Part shown: positions 1-11,599 of the stretch, piece after piece | Layout of the letters: each line of letters begins with the position of its first letter | How positions within the stretch are numbered: position 1 is the stretch's first letter | DNA from: Antitrichia curtipendula | Taxonomy: Eukaryota; Streptophyta; Bryopsida; Hypnales; Leucodontaceae | NCBI GenBank assembly: GCA_951230915.1 | Contig: OX579637.1 | Span: forward strand, 18,786,001-18,850,000 | Direction of reading: 5' to 3' | DNA length: 64,000 nt | The notes under the pieces: model-generated | Seen by the model: only the letters and a program-made list of their open reading frames with translations | Told to the model about the DNA's origin: nothing | The model's database searches: none | Translations under genes and position numbers: made by a program

Positions 1-11
1 ATAACAAGGGT

Positions 12-370
12 CTGGAATTTATAGTTCTGAGGTCGCTAGTGACCGTCGAACAGGGAATGAAGAACATTACTTCGGTCCCAACGGTCAGGTGGACTGTCGG
101 ACGCAGAGCCGAACGGGGTCGGACGCCTTCGGATGGGGTTGGACGGCGTCGGACCGTCCTAACGATCGGTCGGATGGGGTTCGAAATTTGGTTGGCAGGT
201 CGGTCGACGCTGCACAGGTCGGACAGGCTCTCCGTCCGAATGTCGGACGGTCGGTCAGCGGTGCACAGGTCGGACGGGATCTCCGTCCAAACGTCGGACA
301 GTCAGTCGACGGTGCACAGGTCGGACGGGCTCTCCGTCCGATAGTCGGACGGTCGGTTGAACTGACCGAT
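12..370 (-). promoter_or_regulatory. GTCCGAC island with TATA-like box, pointing left
   Basis: From about 85 to 365 the sequence is dense in GGTCGGACGG and CCGTCCGA. It includes three tandem units of exactly 51 bp; the shared word TGCACAGGTC starts at 211, 262 and 313. On the minus strand the motif reads mainly CCGTCCGACC, and beyond the island a minus-strand CTATAAATT lies at 16-24. The same arrangement (island, then TATA-like box, then gene) is seen at four other places in the window, so I infer a promoter whose gene lies beyond the left edge. Both strands are open for about 100-130 codons here only because the 51-bp period is a multiple of three; I do not call a protein. Confidence 0.5.
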
Positions 371-1614
371 TTCTGTTTGGGTTCACAAAATGAAGGGCTC
401 AAGCCTCAAGGCCTTGACCCCTACACGCCTAACAGCCTAAGGCCCTATCTAGCGTATCTAGCTTGTGAAAAAAGAACATAGACTTATGGAGTTATAGTTG
501 GCGCATTGTATGTTCTCCACACTCAAGGAAATTGTTTGTTTTCCAAAATCAAACCGTATATGTGTTCAATGTTTTAGCTTATTACTATTATTAATATGCA
601 CACCAATCTCTAGTGTCAAATTGCATATGAGTTGAAAAAATTTGGAAAAAAATATGTGTACTTTTCATGCCCATTATGTTTGACAAATTAGGATACAAAC
701 TTTTCTTGGGATTGGATGTGAGATGGACATCTAAAAATCATGTTAGCACACTAAAATATACTTTTAAAATTGGTTCCTTTGATTTATATATACGTAAAAA
801 GCTTTTACTTATTCCATTTTTATTTTTGAGATGGAAATTACAAAGTGTTCTAGTTTGCGGGCAGTTATGGATTCGCTATTGTAAAATAAACTTTGAAGTC
901 TTGTATTTAATTCAATTTTTAATAGTTTTTGGAAAAAATTAAAGCAAAATAGGTACATTGTTTAGGGCAACAGTAGAACCGTTGGGCATTGGGATTGAGG
1001 TTTTTTAATTGCATAATTAAATTTTATCAATTTAGTGTTTTGAACCAACCTCTACTTCTTACGTCTTCCTGTTTTTTCATATATGTTGTACAATTCCAAA
1101 TGATTTGAAAATTTTCAAGCACGCATCCAAATTGGTTTCAAGAATTAATTTAAGGAATAACCACCATTTTGGACATTTTTCCATTTAAATGTGACCTTGT
1201 CAAGTGCAGCGGCCCTTTTTTTTGCTGCGCCCGAAAAAGTTTTTTTCCGCAATTACAAATCTAATACCTTGTAATTTACAAGGTGAAATTTTTTGAAATT
1301 TTCCCTATTCTACACATTATCAAGTTTACTACAAAATCTACCAAGCATGTGTTCTGGCATTTAGGAATTCATCCATCAGTGACAGAAAAGTAACTTGTAA
1401 TAGAAGGACGCAAATCACATAACTGCCCAAAAGTGATAGCACAAAATACCATAAACTCTTAGCAAATCAAAACATATTTGCATTCTGCACATATTTTTAT
1501 ATTAAAAGAAACTCATAAATACCATAGGTACACTGCTTTAGTGGTACTCATTCTCCTGAGATCCAAACAACACTCCACGCAATTCTACCCTATTCCATAA
1601 AAAGGCCACCGGCA
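371..1614. other. AT-rich spacer, no gene seen
   Basis: AT-rich sequence without convincing coding potential. The longest open stretch (667-942, plus) has the composition of its surroundings and no recognisable domain. No tRNA, rRNA or terminal inverted repeat was recognised. It separates the left-edge island from the 3' end of the minus-strand RING gene. Confidence 0.5.
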
Positions 1615-4600
1615 CTATATATTATTACCGCTACGTTCCCCCGATACACGAGACGGACCCTCATCACCCATGAGTCTTGCACTTCTGCGGCGAGGCGTAT
1701 GCACAAGACTTGTTCCAAAGGTGGGCCTTACGGACCTAGCTTCCAAGCCAATGATGCCAAACTGTCGTTTTGTTTCTGGAGAGTGGTCATCGTCGTCTTC
1801 CATCCTCCGTTTCTGCTTCCGCTTGGGAGACAAGTCCACTTCCCCTGCCTTCAACGCTTTGTGTGCACTATCCACTCGACGGACCATGGCGTTGACCGTT
1901 GCGTCATCATCTTGCATGTATAACCATGCAGGTCGATCTCCTCCCATTAGAAACACGCTCCATGCACTTATGATGTCGCCCACCCTCTTATCAAATTTTC
2001 TTGCCACATCCACATAATAATGCCCTGCGGTTGACATCACATCTATTTCCACAAAAGCACGAACTTCTGTGGCTTGTTCCAACTTGGACAAAAGAAGGGC
2101 CATGCCTATCAAAGTGTGATTGTACGCCAAGTATTGCTCATAGAACTCTTGAGCATGCTCTTGTTCTATCCAATTGCCATCTCCATCTTTATGCACCTCC
2201 TTTTTCGGAAATCAGAAGAATTTCTTGTGTTGCATGCTCCAATGTCCTCCCATGTTGCGACAAAACATTTCACGAGCCTCGTCATCCACAATACCTCTGG
2301 CCCGCAACTCCACTTCTCTGTCCTTGGTCATCCACACGTAATGATCCTCTTCACATGAAGACGCCTTGGTTAGGTTATGCACTTGGGCTAGTGAATTCCA
2401 CGTTATAGGTTTTCCCCAATGCATGTAATTTTGAAATTTGTATGGCGCTTGGTTAAGTAGAAGGTTCCATCGATTGTATTCGTGACTGGAGGGCATACCT
2501 TCTGAGAGCCCAAGCATTTCGTTGAACCTCGGGCAAAAAAGAGTTTTACACTCGAGACACCGTGATTGAATGAGAGATGCTTTGACAATGCATGTGACAT
2601 GAAAAATGTGGCGGCATTGGCCCATTGTTAGGGCTCCTTCCGGACCAGTATGACTTAGGCAAATGCTACACCTGCCCTCCATGATTCCAACGTTAGGATC
2701 ACGAGCGTGCACAACTTCCTTCTCATTCTTCTTGATGTGTGCTGAAAACGTGTTGTAAAGGATCCATCCTTCCTCTGCTTCCAAGGTCCAATTGATGTGG
2801 GGATGCTGGTCGTTATTTGCGTGGTTCAAGCGCTCAAACATTGCATCCATGTCTCCCCAATACGTAATGTCGGTGGACCCCCTTGGATGTGCCTCAAACA
2901 TCTGCTTCAGCCGCCAAAAAGAGCTCTCCACGGCATTGCATTCATCTTCTGACTTCATTGCTAATTTCAAGAGCCTTTTCATTGCTCGGGATACTACGGT
3001 TGGTTTGTCTTCAAGCTTCTGTACCCATGCCAACCATTGAGAGTCCGCACTGCTCGATGGCATGTTGCTATCCAACCACACTATTTGTTTCAAGCGCACC
3101 ACCTCAGATCGAGCATGGGCATTCTCTTTGGTCGCCTCATCCAATTTTTGCTTCAATTCTTCGACCTCACTTCCTTCCGTTTGCATGGAAGCATCTTGCA
3201 ATGTTGGAGTAGGATTACAAATGGCGGTTTTAGGGTTTACTTCCCTACTCTTGTGGCCCTCCATAGCTGCATCGTTTTCTAAAAGAAGAGAGAGTCGATC
3301 ACTCTCTTGAGTGTCTTGCACCTCTTGTGTTATGGGCACCAACCCTGGAATATCCTTCATTGGCTGCTCAAATTAGCGCTCATGGATCCTCTGTAGCCTT
3401 TCGTACTTCTTTTTCAATTCATCACATTGTGCCTTCCAATTATCATTGCAATTGTTCAAGGCCCTCAACGTCTGATTTTCTTCTGCTAGAGCAACCAAGT
3501 CTTTCAGCTTCTTGTACTTGTCGTCGAGGAATGGTAATATAGCCTGCGTATACTTCATGAAAGCCACGGCACCAATGATCAGTTCAGGCGATACTTTGGC
3601 CAATTCCTCTGCAAATTCTGTAACCTTCGGAGACATTTCTTGCACCATCCCCGCTGCTGTGGTCAATGAGACAGCGGTTCTGGCAAACGCCTCCCACTTT
3701 GTGTCGGGTTTAGGAAAAGTATTAGAGCTGCCCGCCTCAGCATCTGATACGGATGGGCTTACCCCTATGTGAAGTTCCTTCCATCGAGCAGAGCACTACA
3801 CCAAAGCTTCCAATTCCTTCAGATTTGGCATGTGACGGAGAATCTCCAATTGCAAGGGAGGAATAGCTGATACTCCTGGATACTTGCTCGCAATGTCATC
3901 GCCATGAATGGTGGAATCCCGAGTCACGTCATGGGCTGGTGCTTTATTTCTTATTGATAGACGCCATTGATCTCGAGGGCTCAATATTGGGCTCGGCAAC
4001 CCTGTCTCGTCTGGGTTCAAAGGTACATGTGTGATGTGTCAAGGGATCTAGAGCATTGCTCTCTAAAAGATTATCAATTGTAGCATAGGCCCTTGCGACT
4101 TGTTCCGGTCTAGGGTCCTGCTCATGTTCTTGTCGCAAAAAATGGGCCCCACGTTTGCTTAGAACGTTCTGCTCGTTCGGAACCATACTTACTGGAACCA
4201 CGGTTTCTACGTTCGGTGTGCACATCAAAGCCATTGGAGGAGTAAGAAATACCTCTCCCTCCGGATCTCCCAAGGAGGCACGACTCACTGTCGTTGGGGT
4301 CTGTGTAGAAGCCAACGGTAATGCATCGCTTGGACCCCCAGAGATGATTGTCTGCGGCACTGGAGTATTTTTTAATATTCTTCTTGGTTTTGGTGTCTCA
4401 CTTGGCCCTGCCTGTGGATTGTACAAATCCGGAATATCTTTTTGATTGCGATTAAGATGCAGTGGCTCCTTGGCTATCGTTGGAAACGTACTCCAATCCA
4501 CCTTCCGGGCTAATTGGAGTTCTGCATACACCATGGAGGCCAAGCTGTAGTTTATGTACCCCTTACTCATTGGTTTGTCCCCAAAGAGTGTCTTCCACAC

Positions 4601-4909
4601 CTCCAACGATCGTTCCTTAAAATGATGGTCGTTGCAAGTCCATGGCTTGCAACTAAAATCATGCGTTTGAGCGGCATGGGACTCCCTCGGTCACAATTTG
4701 TTGATGTGGTATATTTTTACATACTTCTTGCACATCGTGGAGTTCCAATATTCCGCAGTCTCCTTCTTCCAATCTGGCTCCGCTTTGATGTTAGGGTCGT
4801 CTATAATCTCCGAATGGAGCCCGTGGGGTGCCCCCTTCCGTTTAGTTTTCTTACTGCTTTCTGCCCCTAGATTCATCCTACCAATATCCGCAACACCTTC
4901 ACCGCTCAT
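1615..4909 (-). pseudogene. RING-H2/coiled-coil mobile-family gene, copy 1 (interrupted)
   Basis: One minus-strand reading frame of about 1,100 codons can be followed from ATG 4909 to TAG 1615. It begins with a K-rich segment and a W-x3-T-x2-C-K-K-Y-V-K module ending HINKL. An acidic or Pro-rich linker containing KVDWSTF follows, then a coiled coil (about 3666-3373), then a RING-H2 finger (about 2672-2530). In the finger CSIC, a QCRHIFHVTC block and CLEC give the C3H2C3 spacing expected of E3 ubiquitin ligases. A basic C-terminal tail closes the gene. Breaks are TGA 4691-4693, one frameshift between 4020 and 3944, TAG 3796-3798, TAA 3373-3375 and TGA 2212-2214. The copy at 57921-60395 has the same order of parts; the copy at 8834 shares only the N-terminal module. 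An island with a minus-strand TATA-like box lies about 230 bp upstream. The role is unknown: RING implies ubiquitin ligation, but the gene is probably carried by a mobile element. Confidence 0.65.
2530..2672 (-). other. RING-H2 zinc-finger domain of copy 1
   Basis: Minus-strand translation shows the eight metal ligands of a RING-H2 finger: Cys-x2-Cys, 13 residues, Cys-x-His-x2-His-x2-Cys, then Cys-x2-Cys. The loop after the first Cys pair contains GPEG, and so does the second copy at 59608-59740. The two genes are therefore paralogues and not independent RING proteins. Confidence 0.8.
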
Positions 4910-5129
4910 GACTGTCGCTTTGAATTTGTAACCGCTTCAAAAATCACTGAAAGTGACCCCCTCGAACCACATGTATTTCAATCGAAAAAAGAGCGTATGC
5001 CGTTATCAAAAATGAATGACCCCAACTCTCCACCATGTAGGAGCAGCTTGCGCGGTAAAGCAAGAACAAAACATCTGACACAGTTCTAATACCTCTAAGA
5101 GGAGAGAAGAAGTGAGGAAAAATGAATAG

Positions 5130-5585
5130 CCCGTCCAACCTTATAGCAGTCGGACGGCAGACCTAAGTCAGGTCTAGTACCAAACCTGTCCCGGACGTCG
5201 CGAAGCGTCCTCGGACCTGAGGTTCGTCGGACGGATTGATGCTGACCGCTTCGGGGTCGGACGGGTAGCACGCCGTCCGACCGCCAGACCGAGACGTTCG
5301 AAATCCGGACCAGGACGTCTGACCTCCTAACTTGGCCGTCCGAACTCGAAGCAGATTACGGTAGGCTGTCGGACGCTGGCAATTGCTCTGGGACTGCCGT
5401 CCAATGCCTCGATCGACCCCCGTCTGATGCCCAATCCGACCAGCCGTCCGATGGCCCGTCCTACATTCCTACCAACCGTCCGATGCCGCTTGCGACCCCC
5501 GTCCGAAGCGCCGTTCAGACCCGCCGTCCGACCGCCGTCCGACTCGCCGTCCGATCAGGTTTTCAGAAGTATATAAATATAAGAT
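5130..5585. promoter_or_regulatory. Bidirectional-looking GTCCGAC island with TATA-like boxes at both ends
   Basis: The left part (about 5150-5260) carries the motif mainly as GTCGGACGG, that is, minus-oriented. The right part (about 5270-5565) carries it as CCGTCCGA or CCGTCCGAC, plus-oriented. A minus-strand GCTATAAGG at 5139-5147 lies between the island and the RING gene start at 4909. A plus-strand GTATATAAATATAAG at 5569-5583 closes the other side. No intact gene follows on the plus side before the SINE-like piece at 5.72 kb, so a rightward gene may have been lost. Promoter function is inferred from repeated architecture in this window. Confidence 0.55.
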
Positions 5586-5715
5586 TCAGTGATCTTAGGA
5601 TCCTTTTCCAAGGCCCATTATTCATGAAACAAGCATCCAATGCGACGACGGCTGCTGAAATCAGCAGATAAAAAAATCATGAACTCATGAACTTGCAACA
5701 TCAAAGGTCAATCCA

Positions 5716-5883
5716 AGTAGGCGGATGTGGTGGCCTCCTTTGTCCTTCAAACTCATTTGAGTTTGAAGTGGTCTCTAGTTCGATTCCTAGTGACATCATC
5801 TACCTTGTTTGATGATGCCACCTCCCTGATTGTGGGATTTGGTTTGGTCGTGGTAGCCAACCATACAAAAAAAAAAAAAAAAA
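5716..5883 (+). mobile_element. tRNA-derived SINE-like element with poly(A) tail
   Basis: A pol III B-box match, GTTCGATTC, lies at 5778-5786 within a tRNA-like stem. It is preceded by a short hairpin (CAAACTCATTTGAGTTTG) and followed about 80 bp later by 17 consecutive A residues at 5867-5883. This is the usual layout of a short interspersed element. The A box is poor and no target duplication was found, so the 5' border is approximate. Confidence 0.4.
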
Positions 5884-6136
5884 GCGTCCAACCAATTTGT
5901 GTTTGTATTTGGGAGGGAATCACGATTTGCTTGTGGAAGGGAAAGGTGTTGAAATGGAGTGCTTGGAAGGGGTGATCTCGAGTTTAGAAGCAGGATGTTT
6001 GTAGTACCATCCAACTACAAATATTTATGTTCTAAACTCGAAATTCTCCATTCGAAACCCTCAAGATTCGACACCTGCTCCTTCCACATGTAAATAATAT
6101 TTGCTACTCACGTACAATCATGCCTTGGCTTGACGG

Positions 6137-6162
6137 GTTTTTTTTTTTTTTTGGGGGGGAGG
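6137..6162. repeat. Poly(T)/poly(G) tract
   Basis: A run of about 21 T residues followed by a short run of G. It is a simple-sequence tract and may be the tail of a minus-strand retroposon, but nothing upstream confirms that. Confidence 0.5.
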
Positions 6163-6199
6163 CGGATAAATGACATTTAGAGTGCGACCATGATATGAT

Positions 6200-6915
6200 T
6201 TGTATGTGATCTCTTCAAATTAGAACGAAGTTTAAATGAATTGATTTTAATACTTCAAACGTAAATGGAGGCACCATTGTTTCATTTTGTGCACTTCAAA
6301 TAAAATCGAAGCCACCTTCATATAATTCACCTACTTAAAAATAAATCCAAGCCACCATGATTTAATTTTGCTATATCACATTCAAATCTAGACACCATGA
6401 TTTAAATTCTGCTTCTTCACATTAAAATCAGCACACCTTGATGAAATTTTGCTACTTCAAACAAAAATCAAGACACCATGATTTACATTTGGCTACTTCA
6501 AACAAAAATCAAGACACCATGATTTACATTTGGCTACTTCAAACTAAAATCAAGACACCATGATTTGAATTTTGCTAAGTGAAACTAAGACCAAGCCAAC
6601 ATGATTTAAATTTGGTACTTCACATTCAAGTCAAGCCACTATGATTTAATTTTTCCACTTGAAACCAAAATCTAGTTACCATGATTTAATTTTTGCTACT
6701 TCACATTAAAATGGAGGCAACATAATTTAAGTTTTGGTACGTTAAACCAAAACCAAGCCACTATGATTTAGATTTTGGTACTTCACATTCAAATCAAGAC
6801 ACAATGATTTATATATTGCCATTTCAAGCCAATTTTGCTACTTCAAACCAAAATCAAGTTACGGTGATTTAAATTTTTTGATTTGAAACCGAAACAAGGC
6901 CACAATGATTTTAAA
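6200..6915 (+). repeat. Degenerate ~41-bp tandem repeat field
   Basis: Around sixteen imperfect units are recognised by AGACACCATGATTTA followed by TTTGCTACTTCAAA. Neighbouring best-conserved units (6472, 6512, 6553) are spaced 41 bp; others vary by a few bases. No open frame spans it. It sits between the two GTCCGAC-headed genes, inside a 2.6-kb non-coding interval. Confidence 0.75.
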
Positions 6916-8214
6916 AAGGATATCCAATCATTTCTTTTTCAATATGGTCTAGCGTTGATTTATGTGTTTTCCTAGATAAATAAGAATAACCATTATCCCA
7001 TATGCCCCCTTATTATGGTGTCGTCTTTAATTTCACAAGGATATCCAATTTTTTTTTCCACTACGGTCTAATGTTAAGTCATGTTTTTTCCTAAAGAAAT
7101 AAGAATACCCGTATGCCTCTTTATTATGGTGTTGTCACTAATTTCATAAGGGTACCCATTTTTTGTGCATGAGTGTGGTTGATCCACATTTCTTTTACAA
7201 GAATAACTAAGTTGTCTCTCTGAGCTTCTAGATGCCCCCCTATTTGGACATGTTCATCATGTACAATTCTATGACACTTGACAGACAATTGTTCATTTGT
7301 GATGCAATGTTTTTAAAGAAAACACTAAAATGGGGATTGCATAGGAGCTAATCATCACATTTTAATATTCCAAACTTCAACAAACTTGCATAAGTACAAG
7401 TCTGAACTCTAAATGTTTGCCAAATTTTTTAGGAGTTATAGACTTGTATGCATGGAAGCTTTCAAAATGTGCCTACACAATTCAGTAGTGTGCGTAGAAA
7501 TTCTTTACATGAACTGACATCATCGCATCCTCTGAACAAACGAATATTATAAACGTATTCCAGGTCAAGGGTTTAGGGTTTAGGATTTAGGGTTTAGGTT
7601 TAGGATTTAGGGTTCAATTTCTGACAATAATTTCAGGTTCTTCCAACATAACTTTAAAAAGGAATCTACAGGAGGTTCGAAAAACATAATTCCCTCTCGC
7701 ATCAATGCAGTTTGAATTAAGGTAGAACTACCTATCACCCCCCTGATTTGCAATCTGAATATCTTGGGGCCAATTTCAATAGTGGTACATATTTTTCAGA
7801 GGTGTGTGCTTGTTTCATGAATCAAACCTAAGTGGAATTATAATTTTTCAATTAAAATTGTAATTTCTATAAATTTTTGAAGTAATTGGACTAAAATTAC
7901 AAAATCGTCAGTAGACTACAGAAATAAACGTTCCCTAATGAACCCATAACCGCCCAAGTCAAGTACAAAATACTGACCATTAATGGAGTGACACATTATC
8001 CCTTATTGTCATAAAAAATCAGATTTTATCATAGAACGCTTTAATTTCTGTCATAAGACGAATGAAAGTGAATGTTTTGTGGACAGATTTGGATGTTTTA
8101 TGGACAAAATTAGGTGACGGAATTGGGTTGGTCCAGTCACTGAGTTGGAAAATTAACAATGATGGGCTATTTTACCTTAAAATTCCTCCTTTTTTCCTGC
8201 CCCAGTATCCATGC
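6916..8214. other. AT-rich spacer with telomere-like motif at 7569-7613
   Basis: There is no gene here. At 7569-7613 there are about six imperfect units of the plant telomere motif (GGGTTTA, GGATTTA). Two degenerate copies of a segment containing GGATATCCAATxxTTTTTTTCC lie near 6918 and 7036, suggesting a small duplication. Confidence 0.5.
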
Positions 8215-8540
8215 CGTTTGATCAGAACGCCGTCCGACTACTTGGGCGTCCGAAACTGGAGTCGTCCGAAACTACATCCGTCCGACCTTCTGGCGTCCGA
8301 AATGAAGCCGTCTGACAAGGCCCGATTCTGGTCGTCCGAAGTTGCTGCCGACCGCCCGTTGCCCCGTCCGACGATCGGTCCGTCACTCCGACCGAATTAC
8401 CCGTTCCCTCGGTCGTCCACCTTCCGTCTGTGGCCGTGCGATTAGACATCCGGAGCTTGGTGGCCGTCCGATTTGGGCGTCTGAACCTGGAGCCGTCCAA
8501 TGTCCAGAGCGACGTACGCTCCGTCCGACTATTTAAGGGC
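8215..8540 (+). promoter_or_regulatory. GTCCGAC island with TATA-like box upstream of copy 3
   Basis: The motif CGTCCGA recurs about every 15-25 bp, nearly always plus-oriented, in the direction of the downstream gene. It ends directly in a TATA-like CTATTTAAGGG at 8529-8539. The candidate ATG at 8834 lies about 300 bp further on. Composition changes sharply from the AT-rich flank. Promoter function is inferred by comparison with the islands at 5.1, 11.6, 32.4 and 57.4 kb. Confidence 0.55.
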
Positions 8541-8833
8541 GCGTCGATCGGCTCACTTTTCACAGTCGTTTTCCTTGCGGAGTGGGCTGATCCAGCGCCT
8601 TCGGGATTCTGCGCGCCCCTTCTAGCTTGGTGTGTGAATGGCTGTGGCTTGTGGTTGGAGATTGAGGTGCTGTTAGTCCTAAGTCAGGTTTCAAAAATCG
8701 AAACTAATTTGTTTTTATAATGTGCAAGTCCCCTTTTTTCATCCACATTCTAACTTCATAGCATTGCACGGATGTGTTGAAAAAATCAATTACAATTCTA
8801 AAATCGACTCCTAAAAACGTAATCAAAGTTACC

Positions 8834-9904
8834 ATGCCACGTGGAGAAAGTGTACCGAAGGGAATATCACAAGAGATGAATTGGGTAGAATGGAAAAATT
8901 CTCTTTGCGTAGCGAAGCCGGGATGGCAAAAAGAGCCCAAAAGAGTGTGGAATTGCACAACATGCAAAAAGTATGTGAAAATGACACACATCTCCAAACT
9001 GTAGTCACGTACTCGTGCGGAGGTACAAGCTCGACGTTGGGAAGGGCAAATGACCACGTGCAATAGCGTCCATTTTGTTTGCCGATACGAAGAGATTCTA
9101 TTGGCATGCGGTTTACCAATGTCAAAAACAAATGTCATGACCCATTCGACTATGGCCATGGTGTGGGCGGAGATTGTATTCCACAAAGACGTAGATTGGA
9201 AAATAGTGTATGGGAAAAATGTAAAAACTCTGAATCACCGACAGCACATGATTTATACCAATTGGGTTGGAGCGAGCGATTGCTTGCCAGAGTGGTCCAA
9301 TCGAGGACATTCTGGAACACCGTCGATTGTGTTGCCTGACTCAGAGGATGATGTTTTGGACGACGATGATGTTCCCGATGTTGAAGCACTTGTGACATTT
9401 GGAGAGAGACACGAACAGCGAGAAGCTCGCGAAGACATTGAGTATGAGGAACAGATGCGAGAGGCAATGCGTCGAAGCGTGGAGGACTGTGGTTGACAAC
9501 ATGGGCATGACTGATCGCACCACCTTGACCGTGGTTCACGTGCCCCACAAGATTCAGGAAGAAGTTCACAATACGGTAATGCATCCCAAGGTGGCTCTCG
9601 AAGCACGCGGTATGACAATGCTAGCCAAGGTGGCTCCCAATACTATCTTGGGAGGACTGCACCCTTTTCATATCATCATCATGGAGGTTCTTATTATGGT
9701 GGTTCAAGTGAAGGAGGATCCCAGCACAATGTTCCCATTCCTCCTCCTCCTCTTTTTGGAGGTCCTTACTGTCCAAATTACAAAAAAGTAGTGGCTCCAA
9801 GTGAACAGGGAGACACCTACGGAGGAGGACCATATCTTGGTGTTTACGCGTCTGGTTCTAGAGGCCCAAATCAGAGAGATGATATCGATTCTGATTTAGA
9901 GTGA
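8834..9904 (+). pseudogene. Short relative of the RING gene family (copy 3), Q/G/S/Y-rich tail
   Basis: Reading one frame from ATG 8834 (ACCATG context; an in-frame ATG also lies at 8774) gives about 356 codons. The N-terminal module VWNCTTCKKYVKMTHISKL parallels the module of copy 1. Then comes a segment with STMAMVWAEI and KDVDW, matching copy 1 YSLASMVYAEL and RKVDW. An Asp-rich linker and an acidic amphipathic stretch follow. The tail is a low-complexity SQGGS/YGG/PPPP sequence ending DSDLE. There is no coiled coil or RING. In-frame stops are TAG 9002-9004, TGA 9494-9496 and another TGA a few codons later, with no frameshift. The first stop falls right after the HISKL motif, as in copy 1. 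The function is not recognised; the N-terminal Cys/His-containing module may bind nucleic acid. Confidence 0.55.
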
Positions 9905-10389
9905 AGCAGTGTTTTGTCTTATAGTGCAAGCCTGAGCACCTTATCCATTGATTGTAATGGCCGTGGATTGTTGTTGTCGGCAATCATTGTACAGTGATGT
10001 TGGAGAATTGCAGTTCCTGATTTTCTAAGTTAGCGGGATTAAGTTTTTATGTCCATATAAAAGTACATTGGTAGCCATGTGATGGTATTATCCTTAAATA
10101 TCGTTGTTGTATAACCAATGATTTTTTTTAATACACATATGGTATCGGTCCGTGTTCTACAACTAAGTGGCATATGTAAGTCTCCAGCAAAGAACATAAT
10201 GACTTCCGTATTGACCTCAAAAAATGCATTGTATAAGTTATTTTTCCAAGAAATGATTGACGCATCACATTGTGCCCCCCCAAACATAATCCATACCTTC
10301 TACATCATGCTTGTAGTCCAAATTGAGAAAATGAAAACTTCACATTTAAATCCGAAGCATAATGTTACCGGAAATTGATATTGTTTCTA
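9905..10389. other. 3' flank of copy 3, no gene seen
   Basis: AT-rich sequence following the TGA at 9902-9904. Short open stretches exist on both strands at 10.04-10.38 kb but overlap each other and show no domain or codon bias. No element border was recognised. Confidence 0.4.
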
Positions 10390-11045
10390 GTTTTGGTGGT
10401 GGATTTATATTCCCTCCCCTTCTTCTTTTTTTGCTTCTGTTTCATTATCATTCATTCCATCCACCTTTTTTGCTTTTAGTTTCCTTTCCATTCATTCCCA
10501 CTTTTTATTAAATTTGGAGTTTCAGTACTTGGACTACAAATGAGAGACCCTGTCGCAAAAAATCTGAAGTTTCATTATCATTCATTCCCCATCCTTATTT
10601 GTTTTCAGAGGACCATCATTCTTTTCCAATTTTTTATTGCTTTATGTTTCCTTGTCATGAATTTGCACATTTTTGGGGGCTTTTTGTTTCGTGATCATTC
10701 ATTCCCAATTTCTTTGGGCCTCACGTTCCCTTGGCATGAATTCCCCAATTTTTTGGGCTTTATGTTGTCTTGTCATGCATTCCCAATTTTTTTTGGTTTA
10801 TGTTGCCTTGTCATGCATTCCCCAATCCCCATGTTTTCGGACTTCCCTTTTCTTGGTCGTTCATTCCCAATTTTTTTTTGGCTTATTGTTTCCTTGTCAT
10901 GCCATCCCTATTTTTTGGGGGTTTCTGATCTTGTTAGTCATTCCCCAATTTTTAGGGCTTCAAGTTTTTTTGTCGTTCATTCCCCATTTTTTTGGGCTCT
11001 CAGTCTACTTATCATTCATTTCCAATTTTTTTCCAAGTGTTAACC
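10390..11045 (+). repeat. Degenerate ~45-bp T-rich tandem repeats
   Basis: Units built around CATTCCCCAATTTTTTGGG followed by C/TTT and CTTGTCATG recur about a dozen times with variable spacing. The apparent hydrophobic reading frames across it, rich in Phe, Leu, Ser and Trp, are products of the repeat and are not called as genes. Confidence 0.7.
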
Positions 11046-11599
11046 CCTAAATGCCAAAGCCACACAAATGTGGTGTGTGCAGAACTTTGAAGTTCAATAA
11101 AACCTAACCAAGTTGCTATTTTTAGTAGTTCATACTTTTAGAAAATTCTTCTTGAAGTCTAGTTTTAGCTACAAAAGTCCAATCTTGAAAATAAATGATA
11201 GTGGATTTTCTATTCAAGTTTTTGTACAAGGGTACCCATTGCAAATTTGCAATCTTGACTTCCCTTTCTATTGAGAGCTCTTCAAAATGAGCCTCAAATA
11301 TACTAGATCTTGGAGGAAAATTCACATTCAAAATCCATTTAATAAAATTGTGGAGTACATTTGAAGAAGCCGTAAATTGATTGGGGTTATACAAGTTAGG
11401 GCTGTTAGGCCCTTTAACAGTTTAACCTCATATTGTTTTGGTCACCAAATTTTTAGATTTATCTTTCAATGGAAGAAGATTGAAAGATTTTAGCAGTTCT
11501 AGCACCTTCATGGTCAAACATTATAATTTTGAACTCCATCCGTGATATTCTTTTTTTTGTTTTTTGGTATGAGACCTCTAACATGTGTAGTTTGAATCT
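11046..11599. other. AT-rich spacer, no gene seen
   Basis: Contains a 90-codon open stretch on the minus strand (11122-11394) with no recognisable domain. I regard it as chance. The sequence then passes into the next GTCCGAC island. Confidence 0.4.

Noticed and set aside
39..481. Overlapping 100-130-codon open frames on both strands
   Set aside because: They coincide with the 51-bp repeat and motif-dense island; a period divisible by three keeps all frames open. No domain is visible.
10540..11050. Long hydrophobic plus-strand open frames resembling membrane proteins
   Set aside because: They follow a 45-bp T-rich tandem repeat in two frames at once; the apparent peptides are repeat translations.
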